This document shows positions 1-12,870 of a DNA stretch of 64,000 bases, piece after piece. The notes beneath the pieces were generated by a model. The model was given only the letters and a program-made list of their open reading frames with translations, made no database searches and had not been told where the DNA came from. A program made the translations under genes and the position numbers. This DNA comes from Henckelia pumila (taxonomy: Eukaryota > Streptophyta > Magnoliopsida > Lamiales > Gesneriaceae). The DNA is taken from NCBI RefSeq assembly GCF_033568475.1, contig NW_027331831.1, positions 12,152,001 to 12,216,000 on the forward strand. The letters run 5' to 3'. Position 1 is the first letter of the stretch; each line of letters opens with the position of its first letter.

Positions 1-283
1 ATAAGTTCAAATAAGTTCAAATGCCCACAAGTCAGTTAGCTACATACAGCAAAAAAGTTTTTTTTTTCTTTCCATTTTAAGGACAATTTGGATGATTACC
101 AGTTTGGCCTTGTACAACACATTGCTTCTAACTTAGATCAAGAGTATGATGTGGCAGAGCGACTACATGTTTGTGTGTTTCCGTTTATCTTTATCACTTC
201 GATCAAACTCTCCACCTCATCATCCTTGGCATTTATCATATTCTGAAATTTTGATTTTGATAAGAATAACTCATCTCTTACAG

Positions 284-364
284 GATCGACCATCAACAAA
301 GGTTCATGCTGCTCCTGGAGGAGATTCTTCTTTGGGTTATCTATTTGGTGGTGGCAAAAATTGA
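284..364 (+). CDS. SPIRAL1-like protein, C-terminal exon (unit 1)
   Basis: The 81-base exon follows a clear acceptor (ttacag at 278-283) and ends in TGA. It encodes DRPSTKVHAAPGG followed by SSLGYLFGGGKN. The RPSTKVHAAPGG and SSLGYLFGG blocks are hallmarks of the C terminus of plant SPIRAL1/SP1L proteins, small cortical-microtubule proteins that control directional cell expansion. The rest of the gene is not recognisable in the window. Upstream bases 82-180 hold a second short open stretch (reads DNLDDYQFGL) that is also conserved in unit 2, but it does not resemble the usual SPIRAL1 middle region. The gene is tail-to-tail with RDR1. It could be the last exon of a live gene beginning left of the window, or a fragment. 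Confidence 0.7.
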   Translation, partial: DRPSTKVHAAPGGDSSLGYLFGGGKN

Positions 365-1267
365 AGCCCCCGCAACATATAGTGTTCGTTGATTTCCATG
401 AATTTGTGGTGACGATCTATTTTCTCCTTTATGAATGTTGGTAAGATAACTGTGTATTATTGCATCTATAAGCTGCTACTCAAGTTTCCATGTATTTACG
501 AAGGAAATTAGTTGAGTCTGGAGATGCATCAGCATCAGCATCAGCATCAGTGAATCCATATGTATAGTAAATGACCAAACTTACATTTGTTGCATCTTGT
601 TATACTTTTCTGGAATCTATGTAGTGGAGCAAGAGTTGTCGTTTATGAAAATAACTTGCATTTGCACCCGTGTTACATATACCAATCAGTTTTATTTCTT
701 ACAATCAAGTCTAATGTTCTGTGTTTCTTTGCTCTTTTTCTACTTTCTTCCAGTAGAGTTGTTCTCTTGTTTCCCTGCCAGCAATTTTAATGGCTTCAAA
801 TAGACAGCTGCCGCCTAATGTAAGGCTCGAATCCCTCAGTAATGGCGTTGAGAGGCAAGACAAAACATATTTTCTCAAAATAAATAAATATGTTTACTTT
901 TATTCTTCATTTGAAGCATGTTGATTTTTCATTTGATGCTTCATAAACTATAATCAGTAATAGGATTATTTATTTGATGTAAATACTTGATCGCATTCTA
1001 GAAGAAACTAGGGTCATATTTGGCTGAAACTATTTGATTCAAGTAATGATTTAATGGATTATCATTAAGGGATTTAATGGCGTTCACTTATACCTTCCTT
1101 CACTTTTGGGTTTGATGCAACAAAAGTAGATAGAAAAACAAGCACACCACCATGAAAGATTGTTTAGGTTATGAGATATACACAAAAAGCTCAAGGACTC
1201 ATCACAAACTAACCAACAAGCTCTAAATATTGTCACTCGAATGAAACTTGGCTGGAGACTTCATTTC
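365..1267. other. Spacer between SPIRAL1-like exon and RDR1 (3' flanks)
   Basis: Convergent intergenic DNA containing the 3' flanks of both genes. It holds a short CATCAG repeat run at about 522-551. In unit 2 the same run is shortened to about one copy, and a 1.66 kb insertion sits near the matching start of this spacer. Short ORFs here have no recognisable product. I saw no other feature. Confidence 0.6.
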
Positions 1268-4200
1268 TCACATGATACTTAGTCCACGAGTAAATTGATC
1301 TACGAGTGAAGCCATACCCTGAGCCCTCCTCGTGGAGTTCTTCTTGATCTGTATCAGCTTATCATACACGCACCACGGGAAACTAAGATAATGGTCCCGT
1401 TTCAGTCCCTCGTTGTAACCACCCCAATAATCGGGATGATACGTTACATGATACCAAGCCGACGCTTTGGCATAGACATCATCAGTTTCATTTCCAACCT
1501 TAAACCACGATCTTGCTTCATTCCTCAGAGACCTTACAGCTGCTCCAATGGCTTCAGCATCTTTTCTTCTGTCAAAAGTTTTGCCTGTCCTCATTATACC
1601 ACCACTAAGTATTTCGGCCTCGGTTTTAATGCCGTAGTACTCCATCAAGTTACCCAACTTGAAATCATAATCTGTTTTGTACTGGAACGCGTCATCTATG
1701 AAATCTTCGAACCCATCAACTTCCATTTGTATGTCGTAAGACGACTCTGCCACTTGCTTTGTGAAGGATTTGATAGTGGCAGAGTGGGGGGCTTTATCTT
1801 TCACTGCCCTGTAAAGCTTCCCTATCACACGTTCCGATTCGTAATTGGTCCTATCTGGCTTTTCCATGAAATCTGGGTATTCTCTTACACGTAGTTCAGG
1901 CGGTATCTCAGCCGGGATGCCGGTTTTTGGGAAATCGACAGCGATTGAAAACAACTTTGCTAGCTGTACACAGGAGTTGCTCATGGCCATTCCAGGTTCT
2001 TTATCAGCAAAGACCGTGTGTGCATTTGCAATAATTCCTAAGCTGTCATTTACAATATAATTGGTGAAGTACTCCTGCACTTCCTGTAGCAAGAAGAAAA
2101 TGATATGCATAATGCAACCATTAATTTAAAGTCATTAAAAAAAAAAGCATACTTTACAATGATATACATTGTGCTCCAAATCCTATAAAATCAAATGGAG
2201 GTGATTCTTTTCATATGATTTGAAAATTTAAAAGCATCAACTACCAATACCTCAATGGTTACATCGTGATCCAACTGTGCGCTCGGAGCTGCATCGTAGT
2301 CCATAGGTGGGATTTGCTTTGTCGGAATCAAGTCCTGATCCCAACAAACAAAGTATATGTCTCCGTCCAAATCACTCCCAGAGCATTCATTTGGATGAGG
2401 CCTGTTATTACAACAAAGTAATCTTTCACACTTCAAATGAAACAGGCACAAAGACTCGATCTTTACCATGAAGCAATACAAAAGTTGAGCAGTCAGTTTA
2501 CCTTGTTCCTTTTTTAGGGAAGACGACACAGTCCACCATGTGATGCAAGTGTGGCACGTCAATTGCCTGTAAAACACGTACATCACCTGGGTGCAAGCAC
2601 GGGTTTTTAGCCACAGCAACCTTTCCTTTGATGATGTAGTTATATTCCTCCGACATATCTTCATTGAACAAAGGGGATTCCCCATTGAACTGTCTACGTC
2701 CAGCACTAGAAAATTGAACAAACACCTGACCATATTCTAAAGTTCCAGTTTCATCTAGACATCCCATCATTTGTCTAGCTCGTGGGACAAAAATTCTTGC
2801 TTTCATTCGCAAATCCAGTAACTTTGATGAGCGAAAAGTTTGTAGCATCATTGAAAGAAAAGGTTCTCCGTCGGGCTTATAGCCACACTTCAACATTTCC
2901 TTGAGAACGTTAGTATTCTCTCCAGGAGACATCAACTCCAAAGCCTCCTGTGCTCTCCATGGATCGACTAAAATATCATCCAGCTGAGTTACTGCTTCTC
3001 TCTGCTTCCTCTCAAAGACATGATCCTTGATTCCAAGAGTGGACAAAAGTGTGATTATTTGCCGATTCAGAAAACATGGCTGGTATTTGCTCCATGCCAA
3101 AACATCAAGTTTTGTATTATCGGATTGGTATTTCAACATGCTTGGTCTCAGTGAAAGCTTCACGCACGACGATGGATCTGTGGCCACAACTCCTTTGTAG
3201 CCACCATACCTGATCTGAAAGGCAGATGGAGTTTGGCCTTTAACTCCACATTTTAAAGCAACCCTCAGAGCAAAATCAGATGATATCTTCCCGATTCCAT
3301 CAGAAAAGACATATTTTGTTCCGTTATTGACAGCCTCTACGTCCGGAATTTTCTCTATCTCATGCCTACCGACACTTAAAGTCTCGGTGGATGAACCAAA
3401 GGACTGACCAAGTCTGGCAGCATACTTTGCGACATTTCTTATGGAACGGAAGTCACCCATCCACCGTCTAATATCATCAGCAGAACGATTAGCTGTTGCT
3501 GCGAACATCCAGACAGAATTATCCCGTAACTGACTTGAAGAAAATGCAAGGAAATCAAACTTCTTGTCACCAATTCTTACGCCTTCCTTAAGTGTCGAAA
3601 GTATCCTCTCGTAAATCTTTGTTCTTTGGTTCTCACCCCCGGTAGCTACCCTAGGAGATAAATCAGTTGAAAACATTTTTTCCCACTCCTCATCCACAAA
3701 GGAAACACGGATAAAATTGTCGATGTCATCTTGATAGTGGCGTAATACTCTGTTTGACACATTCACTTCTGGACCAGAGAAATACACTTTGGTTGGTGTA
3801 ACTTGAACCCGGTGCACATATACTAACCCATCATCTAAGCGTATGGAAGGCGCTTTTGGAATCTCTTGCAATGAGGCGTACTTCTTATACTGCTCACGAA
3901 GCCAGGTCACAGGATCATAGCAACACTCCTTTAAATAGTAAAGCTTATCCAAAGCATGCTCTATGTATGTAATATTGTTTCTCTGTGGATTGACCAACCG
4001 ATAAAAGGAGGTATCAATTTTTGGTCCGGGGAGACATCCAGTCTGCACCAAACTGCAAATCTTGAATAATAATTTGTAAGGCAGTTCATATCCAAAGGGA
4101 GGACGCAAGATGGGAACTAGCGCCAAATTATGAGAAAATGGGGAATCTCTCTGCAAATAGAATGGACTTTCACTGACTTTATAGTAAACGAAATTGTCAT

Positions 4201-5372
4201 GGAAATTCGGAAGCTTCATGCCATAAGGGAGCTGGAGGCATAAGCCAGAAGATTGCCCGATACATGATGAAGTAAAGTCTGTTGTTCTGACCCACTGATC
4301 ATCTGAAGTTTCCTTATAAAAACTGTAGATGGAATCATTGAGTTTCTTGTAGATTCGTGGAGCACCAAATAACTGAAGTACAGGATGAAAAGAAAGATCG
4401 TTTACATTGGAAACACATTGATGTTACATGAACGCATGATAGAGAAGCAGTACAAATAACATGATGCAATTGCACGAATTCTCAATTACCGAAAAACGTC
4501 ATCAATGCTGTTGCACTTACAAACAACTAATTATAATACTTCTACGTGATAGTTGTTAAATAACTTGTCTGATGACAATCAGTTAGTGCAAAATACAGAC
4601 AGTCTTACACGATCCATGCCATTTCCATACGTTACCACAACTCAGTAAGAATCAAGTGTGCATAATAGTACAAGTAATTTTGTTCAACTGTTTTCAACAA
4701 TTCAACCTTTTCTTGCACATCGTTAAGTTGCAGATTAATGTTGCAAAGGCTTTGATGTTGGAAAAGTAGATTAAGGTATCATAAAATCAAAGGTAAATAA
4801 ATCGAACACTTCTTGGGATCAGGCCTGAATCCTGATTGCAAGTCATAGAAGTAAACCTGTATGAGAAGAAGCTTAGCAGTTTGATCAGGTGGGCAATACA
4901 GCACAATCTGCCATATATTCTCATATGAGAGCTGGAGCTTGTATTCATCCGAATTAAAGCTCAGCAGGAAGTGCATTTTCTTCATCCCAGTTCCAAATTT
5001 CACGGAAACTTTTGTCCCTTTCCATAGCACTGAAAATGTTTCTCTTGAAATCTGGCATCCAAAATTGAGAGTTACCTCTTTCATTTCATGCGAATACGCT
5101 CTAGGATTTGGAATAATGTCAACATCCATTTCCCTAGCCTTCAAATAAGAACTACCATAATACAGGCGACGCTTGCTAGCTAAATCAACAATTATCTCGG
5201 CATATTTCTTATTTATAAATTGAACTTTCGCAAATGGCCTCGGCCCTTTTTTGGATGGTTTCATTTCTAAAGCATCTATAGTTCCTTCGCCAGTATACAC
5301 CTCGAAGAATTTTGTAATCACCTCAGCAGCAACCAAATTAGGGAAACCAGAAACGTAAATCGTCTTTCCCAT
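1268..5372 (-). CDS. RDR1: RNA-dependent RNA polymerase 1, intact copy (4 exons, 1117 aa)
   Basis: RDR1 copies single-stranded RNA into dsRNA for Dicer-like enzymes, in antiviral and stress-linked silencing. Exons by eye: 5372-4857, 4372-2502, 2401-2251, 2083-1268. All three introns are GT-AG and keep frame; the 3354-base CDS gives 1117 residues, the usual RDR1 length. The start was chosen at MGKTIYVSGFPN, which matches the conserved RDR1 N terminus; the upstream in-frame ATG is in intron or leader. An RRM-like N-terminal region (about 1-100) precedes the RdRP region. The DGIGKI motif lies near 530-535, PSAFQIRYGGYKGVV near 554-568, and the catalytic DLDGD (in CSGSDLDGD) at 806-810, split from the upstream RdRP region by the exon 2/3 junction. 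No stop or frameshift was found. I infer it is functional; expression cannot be judged. Confidence 0.95.
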
Positions 5373-6720
5373 CTGGCTAATATCAGCTGTAATGCAACAG
5401 ACATACAGGCATATGTCATGTAAAATCACACATGTAAACACTCACATCTACAATGTCTCTCTTGTTTCAGCCATCTAGATTCTAACATTTAGAAGATAAA
5501 AAAAAAAGGTAGTTGCTATTTTCAGATATTGGGATGTTAAAGGATAAAACACAATGGAATCTTAAGCATCACTTGCAGTTACAGCTCATGTCAACCCACA
5601 AGAAACAAACCTCGTCACATGATTATGCAGAATATTGAACTAAATGATGCTATGCAGTGATATTGCCACAACTCATACAATATGCCATATGCAAAAGAAG
5701 CCAAACAATTCTTCATCACTATTCACTACGCAGTTAAGGCTGAAATTTTTTTTGTCCTTTCCCAATTTTGAGCCCTGATAAAGTTAGGACTATAAAGAGA
5801 CCAAAATGCCTTTCTCCTACATTCTTTCATTTATATATCATACATGGGAACACTTCTTGCCACCTAATCCAAATTCTTGGTATACCACACTAATAAGTAG
5901 CAAATTTTCCTTTTTTTTTTGGATAAAGAATCATTATTTCTAACATAGAGAACTTTCAATCTTTTTTCTAAAATTAAAGCACCAGATATATATCCTGCCC
6001 GTCCATCAACCATTAATCTCAAGTCAACCATCAGTATCGTACATAAAACATGTGCTAAACTGTTAGGACATAAATGCTCACACAACGCATTTACAGAGTA
6101 ATAATGCTCTCGATCAACCAATTCTGCTATCACCAAGAAAATAAACTAAGTGTCAAAAAATACACCGAATCTTCGTCCAAGAGATCTTGAAAGAACACTC
6201 GGTGAAGCGATCACACAACCCTTAAAAGCAAACCAATTTCAAGAAAAAGACTCCAACTTTCTCCCACCCAATGTGTGTTTATCCACTTGTGTGCGTGTGA
6301 GACAGAGAGACAGAGAGACAGAGAGAGATTTTCCATATCTATACCAAGAAAATGGACAGACTCCTTGTAGCAAATGAAAAGACGACGATTTCAGCACTAT
6401 ATCACACGCTGGATCCTTCAAAAACCTCGAATGATCACTACAGATAGCGAGAACACACACTTTGAAACAAACCCATCACACGGAAAGATCCAAACTTTCT
6501 CTTCCACGATGATTGTTCGCGTGAGTTTCGGAGAGAGTGGCTGTGGAGGAAGGAAGACTCGGAATTCTTTAGAGTCAATTATTTTTCTTCTCGCTTTCTC
6601 GTACTGTGCTGACACTATGATAGAGTGGAAAGGAGGGCTGGGATTCGTAATCCAACGGCGCAGATGAATTCATCGCCATGTTTGCTGATGTATTGGGTCT
6701 TACGTAGTCTTTATCCCATC
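5373..6720 (-). promoter_or_regulatory. RDR1 upstream region (unit 1): probable 5' leader, leader intron and promoter
   Basis: The whole stretch is conserved almost base for base in unit 2 (58373-59698), including an AGAGAGACAGAGAGAC purine run at about 6300-6328. On the RDR1 strand this run reads as CT/GT-rich DNA, common in plant 5' leaders. An acceptor-like TTACAG lies about 15 bases upstream of the start codon, so a leader intron is plausible. The leader exon probably lies in 6150-6560. Short ORFs on both strands here look accidental. Exact transcription start and splice sites are inference. Confidence 0.5.
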
Positions 6721-7154
6721 ACCAACTCTTCATCCACAAGTTTTTATATAAAAGGAGTTTTGAAAACACCTTTGGACTATTTTATCACGTAGAGTTTGGC
6801 TTGTGTGATTTATCTGATTAGCATAGTTTGCAGGTTATTGCATTAATTTGAGGTTTATTCAAAGCGCATCGAAAAATAGCAGCTGCGGGTTTCCACGTAA
6901 AAAAAAAAGTAGTTAACGTATTCGTTAATTTTTTGTGGATCTCGCATTTATTATTAAATATTTACCTTTACATATATATACTTGGATATGATCTTAAAGA
7001 TAACTTGAAATTCTCTTGTTACAATATAATTATAAAATTATAATTGATTTTATGTTACATACTACTAAAGATATTTCACCTCGCATGATTAAAACTGATA
7101 TTTTGCCTCTACATCATGGAAAATTGAAATGGTTTAGGGGAATCAGTCGATGCT

Positions 7155-7441
7155 AGGGGTGTTATCGAGTCGAGCCGAGCTCGAGTAGCACACTACTCGA
7201 GCTCGAGCTCGGTTGTAGTTCGAGTACTCGAGCTCGAGCTTTTATATTATATATATATATATAAAAATTAAAAATATATTAATAAATAAATAAATATAAT
7301 ATTATATTATATTATATATATTATAAAATAAATAAATATATAAATATAATAAATAAAATAAAATTAATTAAATATTATAAATAAATTAAAATATAAATAT
7401 AATATTATATTATATATATATTATATTAATATTTATATTAT

Positions 7442-7473
<32 letters not shown>

Positions 7474-7601
7474 GTGGCTTATCGAGTAGCTCGATCATAT
7501 AGTTTCAAAGCTCGACTCGAGCTCGATTGTATGCTCGAGCTCGAGCTTTGACCGAGCTACTCGCGAGTTACTCACGAGTAGCTCGGCTCGTTTACACCCC
7601 T
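7155..7601. mobile_element. GAGCTC-rich MITE with Mutator-like 10-bp target duplication
   Basis: The element begins AGGGGTGTTATCGAG and ends with the near-reverse complement (CTCGTTTACACCCCT). Both ends are packed with GAGCTCGAG runs around an AT-rich core of ATAAATA and TATATA. It is flanked by a perfect 10-bp duplication, AGTCGATGCT (7145-7154 and 7602-7611). The length of the duplication and the short inverted ends fit a non-autonomous Mutator-like element. Related copies lie at 60463-60830 and about 52885-53225. Confidence 0.75.
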
Positions 7602-7603
7602 AG

Positions 7604-7742
7604 TCGATGCTACCCCACCCGGGTAGTGCTCGGGTGGGGTATCAATTGCCCGGATCTCTTTGCAGATCAATTGATTTGACCTGCAAAATTAATCCGGGCA
7701 ATTGATCCTGGCTTCAGGACAGTCCCCTGAAGCCAGCATCGA
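7604..7742. repeat. Compact cluster of three hairpins inside an outer inverted repeat
   Basis: Four perfect inverted repeats occur in 139 bases. The outer pair is TCGATGCT (7604-7611) with AGCATCGA (7735-7742). Inside are TACCCCACCCG (7611-7621) with its complement at 7631-7641; ATCAATTGCCCGGAT (7641-7655) with its complement at 7692-7706; and CTGGCTTCAGG (7708-7718) with its complement at 7726-7736. It is more GC-rich than its surroundings and missing from the matching place in unit 2. Function unknown: it could be a tiny foldback transposon or a structured transcript. Confidence 0.7.
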
Positions 7743-9008
7743 TTTTTTCAGTTTAGGAAAGAGATCACAAATGCACATTAATAACTTTATGCGAGCACGC
7801 AAAAATATATATGTATATAATTTTATTTTTTTTGGCATAAGATAATCATGTGAACTAAGATGTCAAAATTTTGTAATTTACGAGAAGTTAATATTAGTCT
7901 TTGGCTTTTTCTACAAATTTTTATGTACCTTGGAAACTATATCAAAGGTGGTGCTCATCATTATTTATCTTGATTCCATCTAACCAATTTAATGGAATCA
8001 TAATGAATGATCATCAACCGTCTGACATTTGACATTTTTTTTTAAAAAATGTTGTGCCTCATATGTATTGTTTTATTTATAAGTATATATGAAAAGACTT
8101 TTACAAACTACCTTGATTGCATTTGTTGCTATACAATAAATATGATATGATTTCAAATATAATATATATTAAAACTTCAATTAAGTAAATATTTAATTGC
8201 CAAACAATGGAATTTAAGGGCCAATTATGTTATTTCATTTTACTTCCAAAAAAAAAAACGGGGGCCAATTAAGTAAAGATTTAATTGCCAAACAATGGAA
8301 TTTAAGGGCTCCTATATATTTGCATAACAGGAAATGGCGAACAAAGTGGAGCATATTATTTTTTTTCCTCTTCTGATTCCAAATATTAAATTATACTATT
8401 TTCTCAAATAAATTTATAGAAGCTTCGATGTCATCTATATATATATAAACAGATTTTTTTTGTCAAAAATAATAGTTTTTCGCCAAAATATGCATACTAT
8501 AACTGGAAAAAAATTTCAATATTAATTGTAATTGTAATCACCTACCAAATCTAAAATTAATTTCAAACTTTCCAAATTCATATTAAAATTAAAATTAAAA
8601 ATCTTGAAAATTATCTATCATTAATAGATGTACTTTTAAAAAATAACAATATTTTATTTCTCATAATTTATGTAAGTATATTGATTTTGAAATAATACTA
8701 AATAAAATAATATTAATATAGTTGTACATATGATCAACGTAATAAATATTTTCAATAAATAATTAAATTAGTGTTTATAGAATTTTATAATTCATTAAAT
8801 AAGTAAATATTCTCAAAAAAATGTAAAATAATTATTTAAAATATGATTCTTTTCATTTCAGTTAATATATATGTGTGTGTATGAAAAGTTTTATTAATGG
8901 TGTATAAATGATAATTTTCGGTTCTAATTTTGATATTTGATTGGATATTTCAAATTTTAAAATTTGATGAATGTTTCAATATTTTTGGTTATAAAATTCT
9001 ATTGCAAT
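7743..9008. other. AT-rich spacer
   Basis: Up to about 8432 this matches unit 2 (61183-61843). Beyond that it is unique AT-rich DNA up to E1. Within it, the phrase TTAATTGCCAAACAATGGAATTT occurs twice (about 8191-8213 and 8281-8303) as a short direct repeat; unit 2 keeps one copy. No gene is visible. Confidence 0.6.
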
Positions 9009-10274
9009 TGTTATAAACATATTATTATTATAGATGATTATCTTATTAAAGATATGTGATCAAGATAAATATGTAAAGATAATATTTGTACAGATTTGTA
9101 TCTTGTAATCTTTTCCTATAAATAGAGGTGATTGAGTTCAATGAAATTTGCACCTGAGTATTGACTCATATGATTTCTCTCTAATCTCATGAATTCTCTC
9201 TACCCATCTCTCTATTTCTCTAACCAACTGAGAATAAAATTAATTCTCATTTTATTGATGCTATTGGAATAGCACACCGTGTTGTCAATACTCGATTTTA
9301 TGAGAGATGTTCATTGGTGCTCTAGAAGTAGTACAAAGAGATGTTCATTGGTGCTCTAGAAGTAGCACAATGAAATAATTGATATATTGGTGCCCATGAA
9401 ATATCATGAATATGTTGGTGACTATACAGTAGCACAACATAATTTTATATTGAGAATTTGAAGAAATTCATGATCATGATATAATGCGAATTTTGAGAGA
9501 TTCATGATTATAATTTTGATATATCGAAAGATATTCATGATTTTGATGTAATATATTGAGAATCTGAATAGATTCATGTTAAAGATATGATATATAATTT
9601 CTTATATCAAGAAACTGAAGAAATCATGATTGATATCTGATATGATATCCAAGATCTATAAATATTATTGAAACATATAGATCTATGTCAAAACATATCA
9701 ATATTTATAAAGAAATATTGATCAAAAGATTTAAGATTTGTTGATATTCATAAAGAATATTTATATAGATCCAAGATTTGACAATATTCTCGAAGAATAT
9801 AATCTAATGTCCTTTTGGTTGTTGAGGATCTTATGAATTGAGAAATTTATTACAATTTCTCAAATAATATTGATATATGATCTAAAATTGTCAATATCTT
9901 TAAGAAAAAGTTATTAAAGATATATGTTATATATATATATATTTTAGATATTATATAAACTTTTGATTATAGTTAATATAATTTATAAATCCTATCAACG
10001 TATTGCATGATTTATTGCATTAATTGAATATGCAATTGGATGATAATTTTATTGATTTGTGAATTTTAATAATTTAAAGATATATTGGATTGTTAAATGT
10101 TTTTCCATAAATTTTGATTGTGGATATAAATTTTGAATATTTTCAAAAGCATTTATAAGCTATCCCTTTTTAAATGAATGATAAAATATTTTTATCACAT
10201 GTTATTATCTTACAAGTAGGAACATAAATTTAATGTGAGATGACATTTGTGATAGATTGAATGCCATTGTTGAA

Positions 10275-10357
10275 GCTAAAAGATCTACTTGGTGCATACA
10301 AAAATTTGAAAAGGTAAAAAGATCTACTTGGTGTATACAAGAATTTGAAAAGGTACG
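10275..10357 (+). repeat. 42-bp tandem duplication in E1 interior
   Basis: Two adjacent copies of AAAAGATCTACTTGGTG followed by a variant of CATACAAAAATTTGAAAAGG. They are read through by a 70-codon frame whose two repeats read RSTWCIQKFEKV and RSTWCIQEFEKV. This is probably a relic of gag coding sequence in E1. I do not call it a gene. Confidence 0.5.
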
Positions 10358-12870
10358 TCCGATTTTTCAATTTCAATTATTTTATTATAATATCTTATTT
10401 ATAGTATTTTGTTCAAGGAAAGACAATTATGAAAGCTGTCTGATTAATGTGGTCCATTCTTTTAAGTGAATGTGACAGTGCCAATGAACACAGTTGATAC
10501 ACTGTAGTTTAATTCTTCAAGGAAGAATATGTCATCTCGTATAAAGCGAGATATGAATTATAAATTCGGCACAAAATATCGAGATATACGTCATAATCAA
10601 GTATTGTACTAAATGTACATTGTTATCTCATATCACTATTTAAATGATGTCGTACTTGAAGTACATAAAAGGAATTTATTGATATATATCAAGCAAGATA
10701 TAAAAGTTTTTGGAGACCGTTGATGTCTATACAAAATTATTCATCGTATGATTATATAAATTTATGAAAGATCTTGAAGATCGTTTGATTGACGATGAAA
10801 AAGATGATGTGCTTGATATTATAAATAGTGATACACAATATTGACGTATGTGTATTTTTGAATCTAGTAGATATTGATTTGGTTTAAATAGTATATTACA
10901 AATCAAAATTTCTAGAAGAGCTAGAAAGCTCCAGAAGTATCATTAATACAAATACTTTCAGAGTTTGGCATAATAGATTGAATTGAGCATTCAAATTACA
11001 TAAATATTTGAAAAAAAAAATTGATAGTGCACAAAGATGTTAATGAATAAGCCAAAAGTTTCTGGATCGATAAATATTGATGTTTTTTTTAATCAAAGAT
11101 CCAGAAAATTTTGTGAATTATTATTGGCTTATCAAAATTGATATCACTATCATAAAATCTCAAATTGGTAGAAAATCCTCATATTATCTGGAATGAATAA
11201 ATAACGTGGGCCCACGAAGCGCAACATGATGTTTGCGAAAATACGTATTGAAAAAAACTTCCAGAATACATTATCCAGACAAGCTTGATAAAAAAAAAAA
11301 AAAAGAGGATATGCATATCAATTTTATGATTATAAATAAGTTGGTTTAGTTGATTTATTTTGCCTTCAATCAACTATTAAACCATGAAAATAAATGCGTC
11401 ATATTTTGGGATATCTGAAAGATATATTATAAATATTATGTCAAATGCTCATGTACTGAAAGTTAATGTTTGTGCGAGAAATGCACTACAATAAATCTCT
11501 TGAAGAGATTATAAATATGTTGGAAATAAATTAGATCTTATGATCAATTATTTTGAACAATGAGATTTTATGACGCGAAATTTTCATTCGTTATTCTTAT
11601 AAAACAATGTTTCCAACATTGAGGGGGAGGACATGGAAGCTACAAGAATATTTGAGATCGATCCCAATGAAATATAAAGTGAACATGATGTTCAAAGTTT
11701 AAATCTCAAATACATTATTTGATCTTGTGTATAAGATCGTTTAGCTTCATTTATGTTCAAGTTGAACAATATATATAAATCGTCTTTAGTGACAAAACCC
11801 CTTTAAAGAAAATGAGTTAATATATCAATGTAAAAAGAACAATGGAGGCTGGTCGTTATGAAATAAATCGACGTCCTGCATGACCATATTTATATTACTT
11901 GCAAGTAAATGAAAAAGGACGTTAGAAGTGTGAACGCCCAATTATTTCAATGAATCCAATTTGGATTGTGTTATTCATGAAGAATAACTAGTTTATTAAA
12001 ATATGAGATTTCACAAATTATTTGGGATCGAAATGATATAATCATTCGTGTGTTTTGCTATTACGCAAAATGATGATTATTTTGAACTACAATTTGTTGA
12101 ACTTTCAATAACAATGATATGTGGCAATATGAGCAAATATTAGCAAAGTTTCTCAAAGTATTTCAAGTGGATTATGAGAAAATATTTGCACTTATCATAG
12201 ATGCACTGATTTGATGGTGATACATATAAAAACATTCTCGAAGGATTCGATGCTCAAAATATTGTTTTTGCCAACTTAAAGAAGAAGAAAAAGAAGAAAA
12301 AATATTTGGTCTTGAAGTACCATATATATGACAAAATCAGCATTTGAATCAATTTTTGGCAAAGTAATGTATAAGATTGAAATATTAAGAGTTAGTAATT
12401 GAAAGTGATGCTTGCAAGAGGGGGAGCAATTAAAGTTGTACTTTTTTTTCCTTGTCTATGATTTTTTCCACGTGGTTTTTCATAACAAGGTTTTTAATGA
12501 GGCAATTAACAAGTATTAAGAGATGTCGTAATCTTTTTCCTTCATTAGGATTTTTTCCCACAGGGTTTTTCCTGATAAAGTTTTAACGAGGCGCATCCAT
12601 CTTCGGAAAGATATCCAAAGAAAATATATGTTGTTGTACTCTTTTTCCTTCGTTCAGATTTTTTTCACGGGGTTTTACTGTCAAGGTTTTAACGAGGAAA
12701 CACTTGAGTCCCGATGAAGTTTTGAGACATACATCTTGCCAAATGGAGATTTTGAAGAATCGATTTCTTGTGCAAATAATCATCTAAGGGGGAATGTTAT
12801 AAACATATTATTATTATAGATGATTATCTTATTAAAGATATGTGATCAAGATAAATATGTAAAGATAATA

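Larger units (their letters stand above)
1..8432. repeat. Unit 1 of direct segmental duplication (SPIRAL1-like exon plus RDR1)
   Basis: This stretch matches about 51492-61843 in the same orientation. Matching parts include the SPIRAL1-like exon, all RDR1 exons and introns, the upstream leader, and AT-rich flanking DNA to about 8432 (ending near 'agaagcttcgatgtcat'). Across RDR1 exons 1-3 the offset is a constant 53000 bases, so there are no net indels there. Differences from unit 2 are small substitutions, indels and separate insertions. The left limit is unknown because the match already runs at base 1. Confidence 0.93.

Noticed and set aside
1391..2060. Plus-strand ORFs of 167 and 71 codons (also at 54424-55093)
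   Set aside because: Antisense shadows of RDR1 exon 4; they follow its codon pattern and show no domain.
2191..2733. Minus-strand 180-codon ORF over the exon 2/3 junction of RDR1
   Set aside because: Reads through the 100-base intron; only the part after 2401 is true exon 3, and the rest is in the wrong frame.
6150..6667. Small ORFs on both strands upstream of RDR1 (also 59149-59666)
   Set aside because: They lie in a probable leader/promoter, overlap each other and have no domains; conservation reflects the recent duplication.
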